Shown here: positions 1 through 5,588 of the stretch, piece after piece
How positions within the stretch are numbered: the first letter of the stretch is position 1
Layout: each line of letters begins with the position of its first letter
Assembly: GCA_026389955.1 (NCBI GenBank)
Contig: JAPLGY010000212.1
Coordinates: forward strand, 1-6,788
Length of the DNA: 6,788 nucleotides
Direction of reading: 5' to 3'
From: Caldilinea sp.
Lineage (GTDB): Bacteria; Chloroflexota; Anaerolineae; Caldilineales; Caldilineaceae
The notes under the pieces: generated by a model
Databases searched by the model: none
Seen by the model: only the letters and a program-made list of their open reading frames with translations
Told to the model about the DNA's origin: nothing
Position numbers and translations under genes: made by a program

Positions 1-2
1 CT

Positions 3-1127
3 TCTGTGGCCGTTCTGGAACAGGCAACGATCGGGGAAGGGGCCAGCAGCCGCAATGGGGGCATGGCCACGACCGGGCTCAAAGAAGAGACGAGAACGCT
101 CTTCCGCCGCTACGGGGCGGAACTCGGCCAGGCGTTCTGGCAGTGGTCGCTGGCCGCGATCACACATGTCGAACAGACCGTGGCCGAAGAAGAGATCGCC
201 TGTGACTTTGTCCGCTCTGGCCATGTGACCCTCGCCTGCAAACCACAACACTGCGAGCGCTTCGCCGAAGAGGCCCACTGGTTCCAGACAACGCTCAACT
301 ACGACGACCTCTGGGTGGTCGACCGCACCCAGCTCCAAACCGAAATCGGCAGCAACCTCTACTACGGCGGTCTGGTCGACCCCAACAGCGCAGCGCTGCA
401 CCCGGCCCGCTACGCCTTTGGCCTGGCCCAGGCCGCAACTCGCCGCGGCGCACAGTTGGTCGAAGGAGTGCGTGTACGCTCGCTGGCTCGGATGCGGCTG
501 GGCTTTCGCCTCAACACCAACAAGGGGTCACTGCTGGCTCGCGAAGTGTTGATCGCCACCAACGGCTATACCACGCCGCTGGTCAAGGCCGTCCGCCAAG
601 AAATTTTTCCAGCCGGCAGCTATATCATCGTCACGCAACCCCTGCCCGTTGAACTGCAGCAGAGCCTCAGCCCCCGGGGGCGAATGTTTTTTGACAGCAA
701 ACACTTCCTCAACTATTTCCGCCTGACCCCCGACGGCCGAATGCTGTTCGGCGGACGCCATGACCTCTCCACCTCGCTCGACCTCGTCGAAAGCGCCTAC
801 AAAATGCAGCGGCGGATGGTCGAAGTCTTCCCGCAATTGGCAGAGATCCCGATCACCCACTCCTGGAACGGCAAACTGGGGCTCACTGTCGACCGCATGC
901 CCCATGCCGGCCGCGTCCAAGGAGTCCATTACGCAGGCGGCTATGCCGGCCATGGCGTCGCAGTCGCCAGCTATCTGGGCAGAGAAATGGGCGAGCTGAT
1001 CGCTGGCCAGCGTACCTCGACGTTGTTTGCTCAGATTCCCCCTGCCCGTCACCCCTGGGTCCCCTACGACCGGCTGTACCTGCCGCTCGTCTCGAGTTGG
1101 TTTCGAGCGCTTGATAGATTGACATAA
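3..1127 (+). CDS. FAD-dependent oxidoreductase, DAO (D-amino acid oxidase/glycine oxidase) family, 5'-truncated by the window
   Basis: This is the C-terminal ~374 residues of a DAO-fold flavoenzyme. Such enzymes oxidise a primary or secondary amine or an amino acid, using FAD and usually O2. The reading frame is open to the left edge, so the N-terminal GxGxxG dinucleotide-binding motif lies outside the window and the GTG at 6 is not a real start. Counting from that GTG codon, the family motif GASSRNGG is at 12-19. The substrate-domain motif [13 protein letters not shown] is at 121-133, the second FAD-contact strand VLIATNGYT at 181-189, and the C-terminal FAD-closing segment [17 protein letters not shown] at 306-322. 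The late arrangement ([19 protein letters not shown], 285-303) resembles the gamma-glutamylputrescine oxidase (PuuB/OrdL) branch. The substrate cannot be read from sequence. The next gene starts 37 bases downstream, so co-transcription is possible but not shown. Confidence 0.85.
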   Translation, partial: SVAVLEQATIGEGASSRNGGMATTGLKEETRTLFRRYGAELGQAFWQWSLAAITHVEQTVAEEEIACDFVRSGHVTLACKPQHCERFAEEAHWFQTTLNYDDLWVVDRTQLQTEIGSNLYYGGLVDPNSAALHPARYAFGLAQAATRRGAQLVEGVRVRSLARMRLGFRLNTNKGSLLAREVLIATNGYTTPLVKAVRQEIFPAGSYIIVTQPLPVELQQSLSPRGRMFFDSKHFLNYFRLTPDGRMLFGGRHDLSTSLDLVESAYKMQRRMVEVFPQLAEIPITHSWNGKLGLTVDRMPHAGRVQGVHYAGGYAGHGVAVASYLGREMGELIAGQRTSTLFAQIPPARHPWVPYDRLYLPLVSSWFRALDRLT

Positions 1128-1128
1128 T
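1120..1128 (+). promoter_or_regulatory. Possible extended -10 promoter for the PHP gene
   Basis: TGACATAAT (1120-1128) fits an extended -10 (TG-N-TATAAT) with one mismatch. It overlaps the stop codon of the oxidoreductase. Transcription would begin near 1135, giving a ~30-base leader to the ATG at 1165. No good -35 hexamer sits 16-18 bases upstream, and extended -10 promoters tolerate this. Read-through from the upstream gene is an equally good explanation. Confidence 0.3.
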
Positions 1129-1164
1129 AAAAATTGGGCCGACCCGAGAGAAATTCAACAAACG

Positions 1165-1950
1165 ATGATAGCCTACGATTTGCACATGCATTCTACGCAC
1201 AGCCTGGATGGAAACCACACGATCGCCGAGCTGTGCACGCGCGCGCTTCAGCTGGGGCTGAGCCACATCGCAGTGACCGACCATGTCGAGTGGGTTCCGG
1301 GCGGGGCCCATCAGCGGCCCGATTTTGACCACTATTTTGCCGAACTTGACGAGTGCAGGAGCCGCTGCGCCGGGCAGGGGCTGCAGCTGCTCAGCGGTCT
1401 GGAGCTGGGCAACCCACACGATCACCGTGACGAAGTCGAGGCGCTGCTGGCCCGCTACCCCTTCGACGTGGTGATCGGCTCGATGCACTGGTTGAACGGC
1501 GTCAACATCCACTACTCAAGCTGTTTTGACGGACAGGATGTCGATGCGGTCTACGCCGCCTACTTTGGCCAGATCGCCCGGATTGCTGCGGAGATCGACT
1601 GTCAGATCATCGCCCATTTCGACCGGATCTTCTGGCCGGGCACTGCACGATTTGGCCCGCCGCAGATCGAGCGGATCGAGCCGGCGGTGCGGGACGCGAT
1701 GCGCGCCATTGCCGAACATGGACGAATTTTGGAGCTCAACACCCGCTTTGTCACCCACGAACCCAGCTGGAACGACAGCCTCCTGACGGTGCTCCGTTGG
1801 TATCGGGAGGAAGGGGGCCGTTTTGTCGCAGTGAATTCGGACGCACACCGGGTGAGTGAGATGGGGCGGTATCGCTCGATTGGAGAAGAACTGGTGCGCT
1901 CTGCGGGCTGTCTCCCCGACGCGTCTCTTGCGTTGGCGGTGCCGCAGTAG
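1165..1950 (+). CDS. PHP-domain phosphoesterase, probable histidinol-phosphatase (HisJ/HisK type)
   Basis: This 261-residue protein has the length of HisK/HisJ histidinol-phosphatases, which hydrolyse L-histidinol phosphate late in histidine synthesis using a multinuclear metal centre. The PHP metal ligands are all in place: DLHMHS (H7, H9), TDH (D39, H40), GLELG (E80), GSMHW (H108), AHFD (H151) and NSDAH (D226, H228). The segment after H108 (an aromatic/Gly loop, then [12 protein letters not shown]) matches the HisJ layout rather than that of polymerase PHP domains. No signal peptide is seen, so it should be cytosolic. The start is the first ATG; its SD is weak (GAGAG at 1146-1150, 14 bases away). 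It is convergent with the SRAP gene, with only 28 bases between the stops. hisZ and hisG in the same window support the histidine assignment, although they are not in the same operon. Other PHP phosphatases, for example of trinucleotides or 3',5'-bisphosphates, remain possible. Confidence 0.8.
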   Translation: MIAYDLHMHSTHSLDGNHTIAELCTRALQLGLSHIAVTDHVEWVPGGAHQRPDFDHYFAELDECRSRCAGQGLQLLSGLELGNPHDHRDEVEALLARYPFDVVIGSMHWLNGVNIHYSSCFDGQDVDAVYAAYFGQIARIAAEIDCQIIAHFDRIFWPGTARFGPPQIERIEPAVRDAMRAIAEHGRILELNTRFVTHEPSWNDSLLTVLRWYREEGGRFVAVNSDAHRVSEMGRYRSIGEELVRSAGCLPDASLALAVPQ

Positions 1951-1978
1951 CGCTCGGGCTTCCTTTGCCAGGGCCGTT

Positions 1979-2671
1979 TCACGCTGGCGAGATCCCGACG
2001 ACGCAGTCGCTGCCTTCGTGCAGCGGGCTGTTGACGTAGGTGCTGACCGGGTAGAAGGTCAGGGGCGCTGCGCTTGGCGACTGGAGCAGGGCATGAAGCT
2101 CGACCACCTGGGCGGCGGTCGCTTCCTGGCCGCTGCCCAGCCAGGCTGTGTAGTCGGCGGGAGAGACAATCAGGGGCATCCGGCCGTGCAGACGGGCGAC
2201 CGCCGGAGTCGCCGCCGTCGTGACGATCGTGCAGCTCTCCACGACGCCCCCTTGGGGGCTGTGCCAGCTTTCCCAGAGGCCGGCAAACGCCATGGGCGCA
2301 GCGTCGGCTGGGGCGATGTAGTAGGGCTGTTTGCTTTGCCCGCCCTTCAGCCATTCATAAAAGCCAGAGGCCGGGATCAGACAACGGCGCCGTCGAAATC
2401 CTGCCCGAAATGCGGGTTTTTCTGACAACGTCTCGGCACGTGCGTTGATCAGACGGGCACCCTGGGCTGGATCGTGGCTCCAGGAGGGAATCAGCCCCCA
2501 GAGTGCAAAAGTCCACTCGCGTGTGCGGGTCTGTGGGCTGACCCGCACAAGGCCGATCGGCTGTGTGGGGGCGATGTTGTAACGCGGCGCGACGACCGCC
2601 GGCAGGGAGCTCAACCCGAAGAGCCCCGCCAGTTGTTCGGGCGTCGAATAGAGTGCAAACCGTCCACACAT
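1979..2671 (-). CDS. SRAP-family abasic-site processing protein (HMCES/YedK type)
   Basis: This 230-residue protein is full length for the SRAP family. These proteins form a stable thiazolidine DNA-protein crosslink with abasic sites in single-stranded DNA, shielding them during replication. The start is taken as the ATG at 2671, not the in-frame GTG just before it. Initiation there gives Met-Cys-Gly-Arg-Phe, and the chemistry needs Cys2 exposed as the new N-terminus after Met removal. With this start the active site is complete: C2, N33 in YNIAPTQ, N76 in INARAET, E106 in ASGFYEW and H162 in LHGRMP. These match E. coli YedK C2, N75, E105 and H160. The gene stands alone on the minus strand between two + strand units, with its own promoter and SD. 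I see no recognisable LexA operator, so SOS control is not supported by the sequence. Confidence 0.93.
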   Translation of the reverse strand: MCGRFALYSTPEQLAGLFGLSSLPAVVAPRYNIAPTQPIGLVRVSPQTRTREWTFALWGLIPSWSHDPAQGARLINARAETLSEKPAFRAGFRRRRCLIPASGFYEWLKGGQSKQPYYIAPADAAPMAFAGLWESWHSPQGGVVESCTIVTTAATPAVARLHGRMPLIVSPADYTAWLGSGQEATAAQVVELHALLQSPSAAPLTFYPVSTYVNSPLHEGSDCVVGISPA

Positions 2672-2676
2672 CACAG

Positions 2677-2683
2677 CCTCCTT
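2677..2683 (-). promoter_or_regulatory. Perfect Shine-Dalgarno for the SRAP gene
   Basis: AAGGAGG on the minus strand ends 5 bases before the ATG at 2671. The spacing favours this ATG over the GTG at 2674, which would be only 2 bases away. It thereby supports a catalytic Cys at position 2. Confidence 0.85.
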
Positions 2684-2694
2684 GCTTTGCGATC

Positions 2695-2723
2695 ATTTTA
2701 CGCGTTCCCCGACAATCGTGCAA
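2695..2723 (-). promoter_or_regulatory. Probable sigma-70-type promoter of the SRAP gene
   Basis: Read on the minus strand, TTGCAC (2723-2718) and TAAAAT (2700-2695) are separated by exactly 17 bases. The -10 matches the consensus at 5 of 6 positions and the -35 at 3 of 6. The start site would fall near 2688, giving a leader of under 20 bases that still contains the SD. Confidence 0.5.
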
Positions 2724-2780
2724 GGGGAAGCGCCAACAACGTGCGAGCCTCTTCGGTTCCCCCCTCCAAGGACGGAACAG

Positions 2781-2813
2781 GGCGGTGACAGCGTGGCGGT
2801 GACAGCGTGGCGG
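2781..2813. repeat. 14-bp tandem duplication upstream of the hisZ promoter
   Basis: GGCGGTGACAGCGT occurs at 2781-2794 and again, identically, at 2795-2808. A partial third copy (GGCGG) follows at 2809-2813. The array ends about 27 bases before the extended -10 of the hisZ promoter, where an upstream regulator site could lie. The rest of the SRAP-hisZ spacer (2724-2780 and 2814-2839) shows only short GC-rich palindromes such as GGGCCC and no further feature I can support. Confidence 0.8.
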
Positions 2814-2839
2814 CGGGTCTGGGCCCGCAGGAACGGCTG

Positions 2840-2848
2840 TGGTATAGT
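2840..2848 (+). promoter_or_regulatory. Extended -10 promoter of the hisZ-hisG-epimerase operon
   Basis: TGGTATAGT is an extended -10 element (TG-N-TATAGT), differing from the consensus hexamer at one position. The sequence 17 bases upstream (TGGGCC, 2820-2825) is not a recognisable -35. Transcription would start near 2854, leaving ~43 bases of leader. That is too short for a T-box or a leader-peptide attenuator, so histidine control by either seems unlikely here. Confidence 0.5.
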
Positions 2849-2884
2849 GTCATTCTCAACAAAAACCGTGGCCGGCCAGAGGAT

Positions 2885-2888
2885 GGAG
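2885..2888 (+). promoter_or_regulatory. Ribosome binding site that sets the hisZ start
   Basis: GGAG lies 8 bases before the GTG at 2897 and 5 bases before an in-frame TTG at 2894. A second candidate, AAGGG (2900-2904), would serve a GTG at 2912. The far-upstream in-frame GTG at 2807 precedes the predicted -10 and has no SD. Confidence 0.5.
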
Positions 2889-2896
2889 ATGACTTG

Positions 2897-4243
2897 GTGA
2901 AGGGCGAACCGGTGGCAAGGTCGAGCGCAGGCCAGATTCCGGCGGGAGTTGCCGACTATTTTTGGGCCGAGGCGTATGCGCGGCGTCGGCTGGAAGCGAC
3001 GTTTTTGGAGATTTTTCGTCGGTGGGGCTACAGCGACGTGGTCACCCCGACCTTTGAGTATGCCGATACCCTCTTTGCACGGGGCAACAGGGAGCTGCAG
3101 TCGGAGCTTTGTCGGTTTTTGGATCGAGATGGCAGCATGCTGGCCTTGCGGGCAGACATGACCATTCCTGTGGCGCGGCTGGTCGGCACGCGGCTGCACG
3201 ACGCGCCGCTGCCGCAGCGGTACTGCTATGCCGGCAGCGTCTTTCGCGACGTCGAGTCGCGAGGGGGACAGCAGCGCGAATTCTGGCAGGCAGGGGTGGA
3301 GCTGTTGGGCAGCACGGCACCGGCAGCGGATGCGGAGGTGCTGGCGCTCACGGCACGGGCGCTGGAGGCAGCGGGCATCGAACAGTTTCAACTGGTTGTG
3401 GGCCAGATGCAGTACTTCGAAGGGCTGCTGCTGGATCTCCAGCTGACCCCCGAGGCGCGAGAAGGGTTGACGCAGGCGATCGACCGCAACAGTGCGCCGT
3501 CGTTGGAGGCTTTTCTTCGTACAGCGCAGCTGTCCCCTCGTCAGCGACAGGCGGTGCAAGAAGTGCCCCACCTGGGGGGCGTGGCGATCGACGCCATTTT
3601 GTGCCGTGCAGAAGCGCTCGCGCTCAACGAAAAGATGGTGGCGGCCACCAGCAACCTGCGGGCGATCTGCGGCGTTCTGGCGGCGTTCGGTCTGCTCGAC
3701 CGGGTGGCTCTGGACTTGAGCGAGATTCACAACCTCGGCTATTACACGGGCATGACCTTTGAGGTCCTGGCCCCTGGGGTCGGTTTCCGGATAGCCAGCG
3801 GGGGGCGGTACGACGACCTGGTCGGTACCTTTGGGCCTTCTTTGCCCGCGGTCGGCGTGGCTCTGGGACTCGAGCGGGTCTTGTTGGCCAGACGCCTGGG
3901 GGCTGGCCCGCCCCCTCCGCAGCGGCCGGCGCTGGACCTGCTGGTGGCGGCGGGCAATCAGCCAGCGGCCCTGCAGGCGGTCGAGCAGCTGCGCCAGCAA
4001 GGATGGATCGTGGCGTTGGATCTGGTCCAAGACGATCGGGAAGGGCTGGCCGCCCGTGCCCGCGCCGCAGGGGCCCGCGGCGCGCTCGACTGGAGCGCCG
4101 CCCAGCCCTTCCTGGAGGACCTGGGCGCAGGCGAATCCACGGTCGCGCTCGGCGAACAACCGTTGGAGGCCTTGCATGCCTGGCTGGCTGCCCCTGTCTC
4201 CCGTGGGAAGCGATCCCCAGTCTCTGTGGAGGAGCTCCTATGA
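2897..4243 (+). CDS. hisZ: ATP phosphoribosyltransferase regulatory subunit HisZ
   Basis: HisZ is a catalytically inactive histidyl-tRNA-synthetase paralogue that binds short-form HisG and makes the active, histidine-sensitive ATP phosphoribosyltransferase complex. From the GTG at 2897 the protein is 448 residues. The class II synthetase core is clear: IPAGVADYF (14-22) at the N-terminus, LRADMT (84-89), YCYAGSVFR (109-117), REFWQAGVELLG (127-138), LGYYTGMTFE (280-289), GGRYDDLVGTFG (302-313) and PAVGVALGLERV (317-328). LRADMT replaces the LRPE-T motif of true HisRS, and LGYYTG replaces GLDYYTG. Both point to HisZ. Residues ~345-430 form an extra alpha/beta domain resembling a degenerate HisRS anticodon-binding domain, so the protein is longer than many HisZ. 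The stop overlaps the hisG start (ATGA), as expected for subunits of one complex. The start is uncertain between TTG 2894, GTG 2897 and GTG 2912. Confidence 0.92.
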   Translation: MKGEPVARSSAGQIPAGVADYFWAEAYARRRLEATFLEIFRRWGYSDVVTPTFEYADTLFARGNRELQSELCRFLDRDGSMLALRADMTIPVARLVGTRLHDAPLPQRYCYAGSVFRDVESRGGQQREFWQAGVELLGSTAPAADAEVLALTARALEAAGIEQFQLVVGQMQYFEGLLLDLQLTPEAREGLTQAIDRNSAPSLEAFLRTAQLSPRQRQAVQEVPHLGGVAIDAILCRAEALALNEKMVAATSNLRAICGVLAAFGLLDRVALDLSEIHNLGYYTGMTFEVLAPGVGFRIASGGRYDDLVGTFGPSLPAVGVALGLERVLLARRLGAGPPPPQRPALDLLVAAGNQPAALQAVEQLRQQGWIVALDLVQDDREGLAARARAAGARGALDWSAAQPFLEDLGAGESTVALGEQPLEALHAWLAAPVSRGKRSPVSVEELL

Positions 4244-4950
4244 AGTTGCACACCGAGCCGCCGATCGTTGGGGGAGACGCTCCGCTGATGGTGGCCCTGC
4301 CCAAAGGGCGTCTGGCCGAACAGACCCTGGAGCTGTTTGCAGCGGCAGGCCTGCCGCTGCCCAGCAGCGACAACGGCCGCAAGCTGATTTTGGAAAGCGA
4401 CGCCGGTGCCCTGCGCTACATCATGGCCAAGCCGAGCGATGTCCCGACCTTTGTAGAGTATGGGGCCGCAGACCTGGGGATCTGTGGGCTCGACACCCTG
4501 CGCGAGAGCCGACGCCAGGTTTACGAGCCGTTGTTGCTGCCCTTTGGCTACTGCCGTCTGTCTCTGGCCGCTCCGCAGGAGCGGCCAGAGACCCCGCTGC
4601 GGTACGAAAGCCAGCCGCGTGTCGCCACCAAATACCCCAACCTGACCGCAGACTTCTTTCGCTCGCGCGGCGTCAACGCTGAAATCATCACCTTGCACGG
4701 CTCTGTCGAACTCGGCCCTTTGGTCGGGCTGGCCCACCTGATCGTCGACCTGGTCGAGACAGGCAGCACGCTGCAAGCCAATGGGTTGGTGGAGACTCGC
4801 AAAATTATGGACATCCAGGCAGTGCTGATCGCCAATCGTGCAGCGTACCATTTGAAACGAGACAGAGTCGAACAGGTGATCTGCCAGCTGCAGGCCCAGC
4901 TGAAGCAGCTCGACAATCCATCAAGGAAAGCGTATGACAGAAATTATTGA
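4240..4950 (+). CDS. hisG: ATP phosphoribosyltransferase catalytic subunit, short form (HisG-S)
   Basis: HisG catalyses the first committed step of histidine synthesis: ATP + PRPP to N1-(5-phosphoribosyl)-ATP + PPi. The protein has 236 residues and ends soon after the catalytic domains. It lacks the ~80-residue regulatory domain of long HisG, so it needs HisZ, which is encoded immediately upstream. Motifs in order are ALPKGRL (19-25), AKPSDVPTFVEYGAADLGI (63-81), RVATKYPNLT (127-136), HGSVELGPLVGLAHLIVD (153-170) and the PRPP-binding signature DLVETGSTL (170-178). The ATG at 4240 overlaps the hisZ stop and has a strong SD (GGAGGAG, 4228-4234, 5 bases away), so it is preferred to the internal ATG at 4288. 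The first ~16 residues precede the conserved domain. The 3' end overlaps the next gene by 17 bases. Confidence 0.96.
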   Translation: MKLHTEPPIVGGDAPLMVALPKGRLAEQTLELFAAAGLPLPSSDNGRKLILESDAGALRYIMAKPSDVPTFVEYGAADLGICGLDTLRESRRQVYEPLLLPFGYCRLSLAAPQERPETPLRYESQPRVATKYPNLTADFFRSRGVNAEIITLHGSVELGPLVGLAHLIVDLVETGSTLQANGLVETRKIMDIQAVLIANRAAYHLKRDRVEQVICQLQAQLKQLDNPSRKAYDRNY

Positions 4951-5470
4951 ACTTGACCGGATCCAGGGGGTCAAACTGGTGGTGCTGCGTTCGTTCAGCG
5001 ACGAACGTGGACGGTTCTTGGAGACATTCCGCAAGGACTGGTTCCCAGAACGCAGCTGGACGATCGTACAGACCAACCGCAGCGACAGCCAGGCCGGGGT
5101 GCTGCGCGGGCTGCACTACCATTTTCAGCAGGTCGATTATTGGTATGTAGCCCGCGGCCAGGTCCGGGTTGGGCTGGCTGACCTGCGGCAGGGGTCGGCG
5201 ACCTGTGGGGCCAGCACAGTGGTTGAACTGGGCGAACAGCATGAATGTGGCCTGTTGATCCCCAGCGGGGTCGCACACGGTTTCTACGCGCTGACCGCCG
5301 CTACGCTGACTTACCTGGTCGACAACTATTACGACGGCCAGGATGAACACGGTGTCGCCTGGAATGACCCGACCCTGGCAGTGCCCTGGGGCATCACGGA
5401 CCCGATTCTCTCTGCGCGAGACCGTGCCAACCCGCGGCTGTCAGAAATTTTGCCCGGACAGCGTCCCTAA
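4934..5470 (+). CDS. RmlC-type nucleotide-sugar 3,5-epimerase family protein (dTDP-4-dehydrorhamnose 3,5-epimerase-like)
   Basis: This is a 178-residue cupin of the RmlC/RfbC family, about the usual length. Canonical members epimerise C3 and C5 of dTDP-4-keto-6-deoxyglucose on the way to dTDP-L-rhamnose. Visible motifs are DERGRFLETFR (23-33), VLRGLHYH (56-63, with H61 at the catalytic base), PSGVAHGFYAL (110-120, H115 equivalent to the second active-site His) and TYLVDNYYDGQDEHGV (126-141, Y127 at the catalytic acid). WNDPTLAVPW (143-152) follows. The segment after LHYH reads FQQVDYWYVARG, not the usual QxPPxxQxKLVxxxxG. It is about four residues shorter and lacks the conserved Lys that contacts the nucleotide. 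This suggests a divergent subfamily, and the substrate should not be assumed. The ATG overlaps hisG by 17 bases and has its own SD (AAGGA, 4923-4927, 6 bases away), so it belongs to the hisZG transcript. No rmlA, rmlB or rmlD gene is nearby. Confidence 0.85.
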   Translation: MTEIIELDRIQGVKLVVLRSFSDERGRFLETFRKDWFPERSWTIVQTNRSDSQAGVLRGLHYHFQQVDYWYVARGQVRVGLADLRQGSATCGASTVVELGEQHECGLLIPSGVAHGFYALTAATLTYLVDNYYDGQDEHGVAWNDPTLAVPWGITDPILSARDRANPRLSEILPGQRP

Positions 5471-5480
5471 CCAGGAGAGG

Positions 5481-5503
5481 GGTGGCCAGCGTCGCTGGCC
5501 ACC
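5481..5503. repeat. Perfect GC-rich inverted repeat after the epimerase gene
   Basis: GGTGGCCAGCG (5481-5491) and CGCTGGCCACC (5493-5503) are perfect inverted arms around a single T. As RNA this gives a 10-bp stem with a 3-base loop, starting 10 bases after the epimerase stop codon. No U-run follows (the next bases are AGCAGAAACTT), so it is not a textbook intrinsic terminator. It could end or attenuate the his operon transcript, protect its 3' end, or act as a protein-binding palindrome. Confidence 0.7.
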
Positions 5504-5539
5504 AGCAGAAACTTGACTCATGCGAACCAGGACATTACG

Positions 5540-5588
5540 AAAGGAGGAAAGCGGCTTTCCCCCTGCAGGGGGGACCGCCGCTACACCA
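5540..5588 (+). promoter_or_regulatory. Candidate split ribosome binding site of mtnP, bridged by a hairpin
   Basis: A perfect SD, AAAGGAGG (5540-5547), has no ATG, GTG or TTG at normal distance; the first plausible start of mtnP is the ATG at 5589, 41 bases on. The bases between can fold. AGCGGC (5550-5555) pairs with GCCGCT (5577-5582). After a 1x2 internal loop, TTCCCCC (5557-5563) pairs with GGGGGGA (5568-5574, one U-G pair) around the loop TGCA. Folding removes 33 bases and leaves 2 + 6 = 8 bases between SD and ATG, a normal spacing. The complementarity is seen directly; use by ribosomes is inferred. Confidence 0.55.

Noticed and set aside
1119..1124. Perfect TTGACA at the end of the oxidoreductase gene as a -35
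   Set aside because: No -10-like hexamer occurs 16-18 bases downstream, in the GC-rich stretch around 1141-1148. The overlapping extended -10 reading is more plausible.
1951..1990. Bidirectional terminator between the convergent PHP and SRAP genes
   Set aside because: Only a 7-bp stem with a 12-base loop can be drawn (1965-1971 with 1984-1990). It has no T-run on either strand and lies partly inside the SRAP coding end.
2807..2896. GTG at 2807 as the hisZ start
   Set aside because: It lies upstream of the predicted -10 element, partly inside the tandem repeat, without an SD. The extra 30 residues have no family resemblance.
2693..4177. Minus-strand open frame of 494 codons across hisZ and its upstream region
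   Set aside because: It is antisense to hisZ, whose family motifs run through the same bases. The translated product is rich in Arg, Gln and Pro with no recognisable domain, as expected of a shadow frame in GC-rich DNA.
5513..5541. TTGACT and TACGAA, 17 bases apart, as an mtnP promoter
   Set aside because: The -10 matches only 3 of 6 positions. Transcription would begin at about 5548, deleting the perfect SD. Possible but not supported.
5520..5588. Upstream in-frame ATG (5520) as the mtnP start
   Set aside because: It would add 23 residues unlike any MTA phosphorylase N-terminus, has no SD of its own, and would translate through the hairpin region. The ATG pair at 5589/5592 fits the family start.
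5471..5588. SAM or other known riboswitch ahead of mtnP
   Set aside because: The spacer is only 118 bases, and I recognise no conserved riboswitch core. The two local hairpins explain its visible structure.
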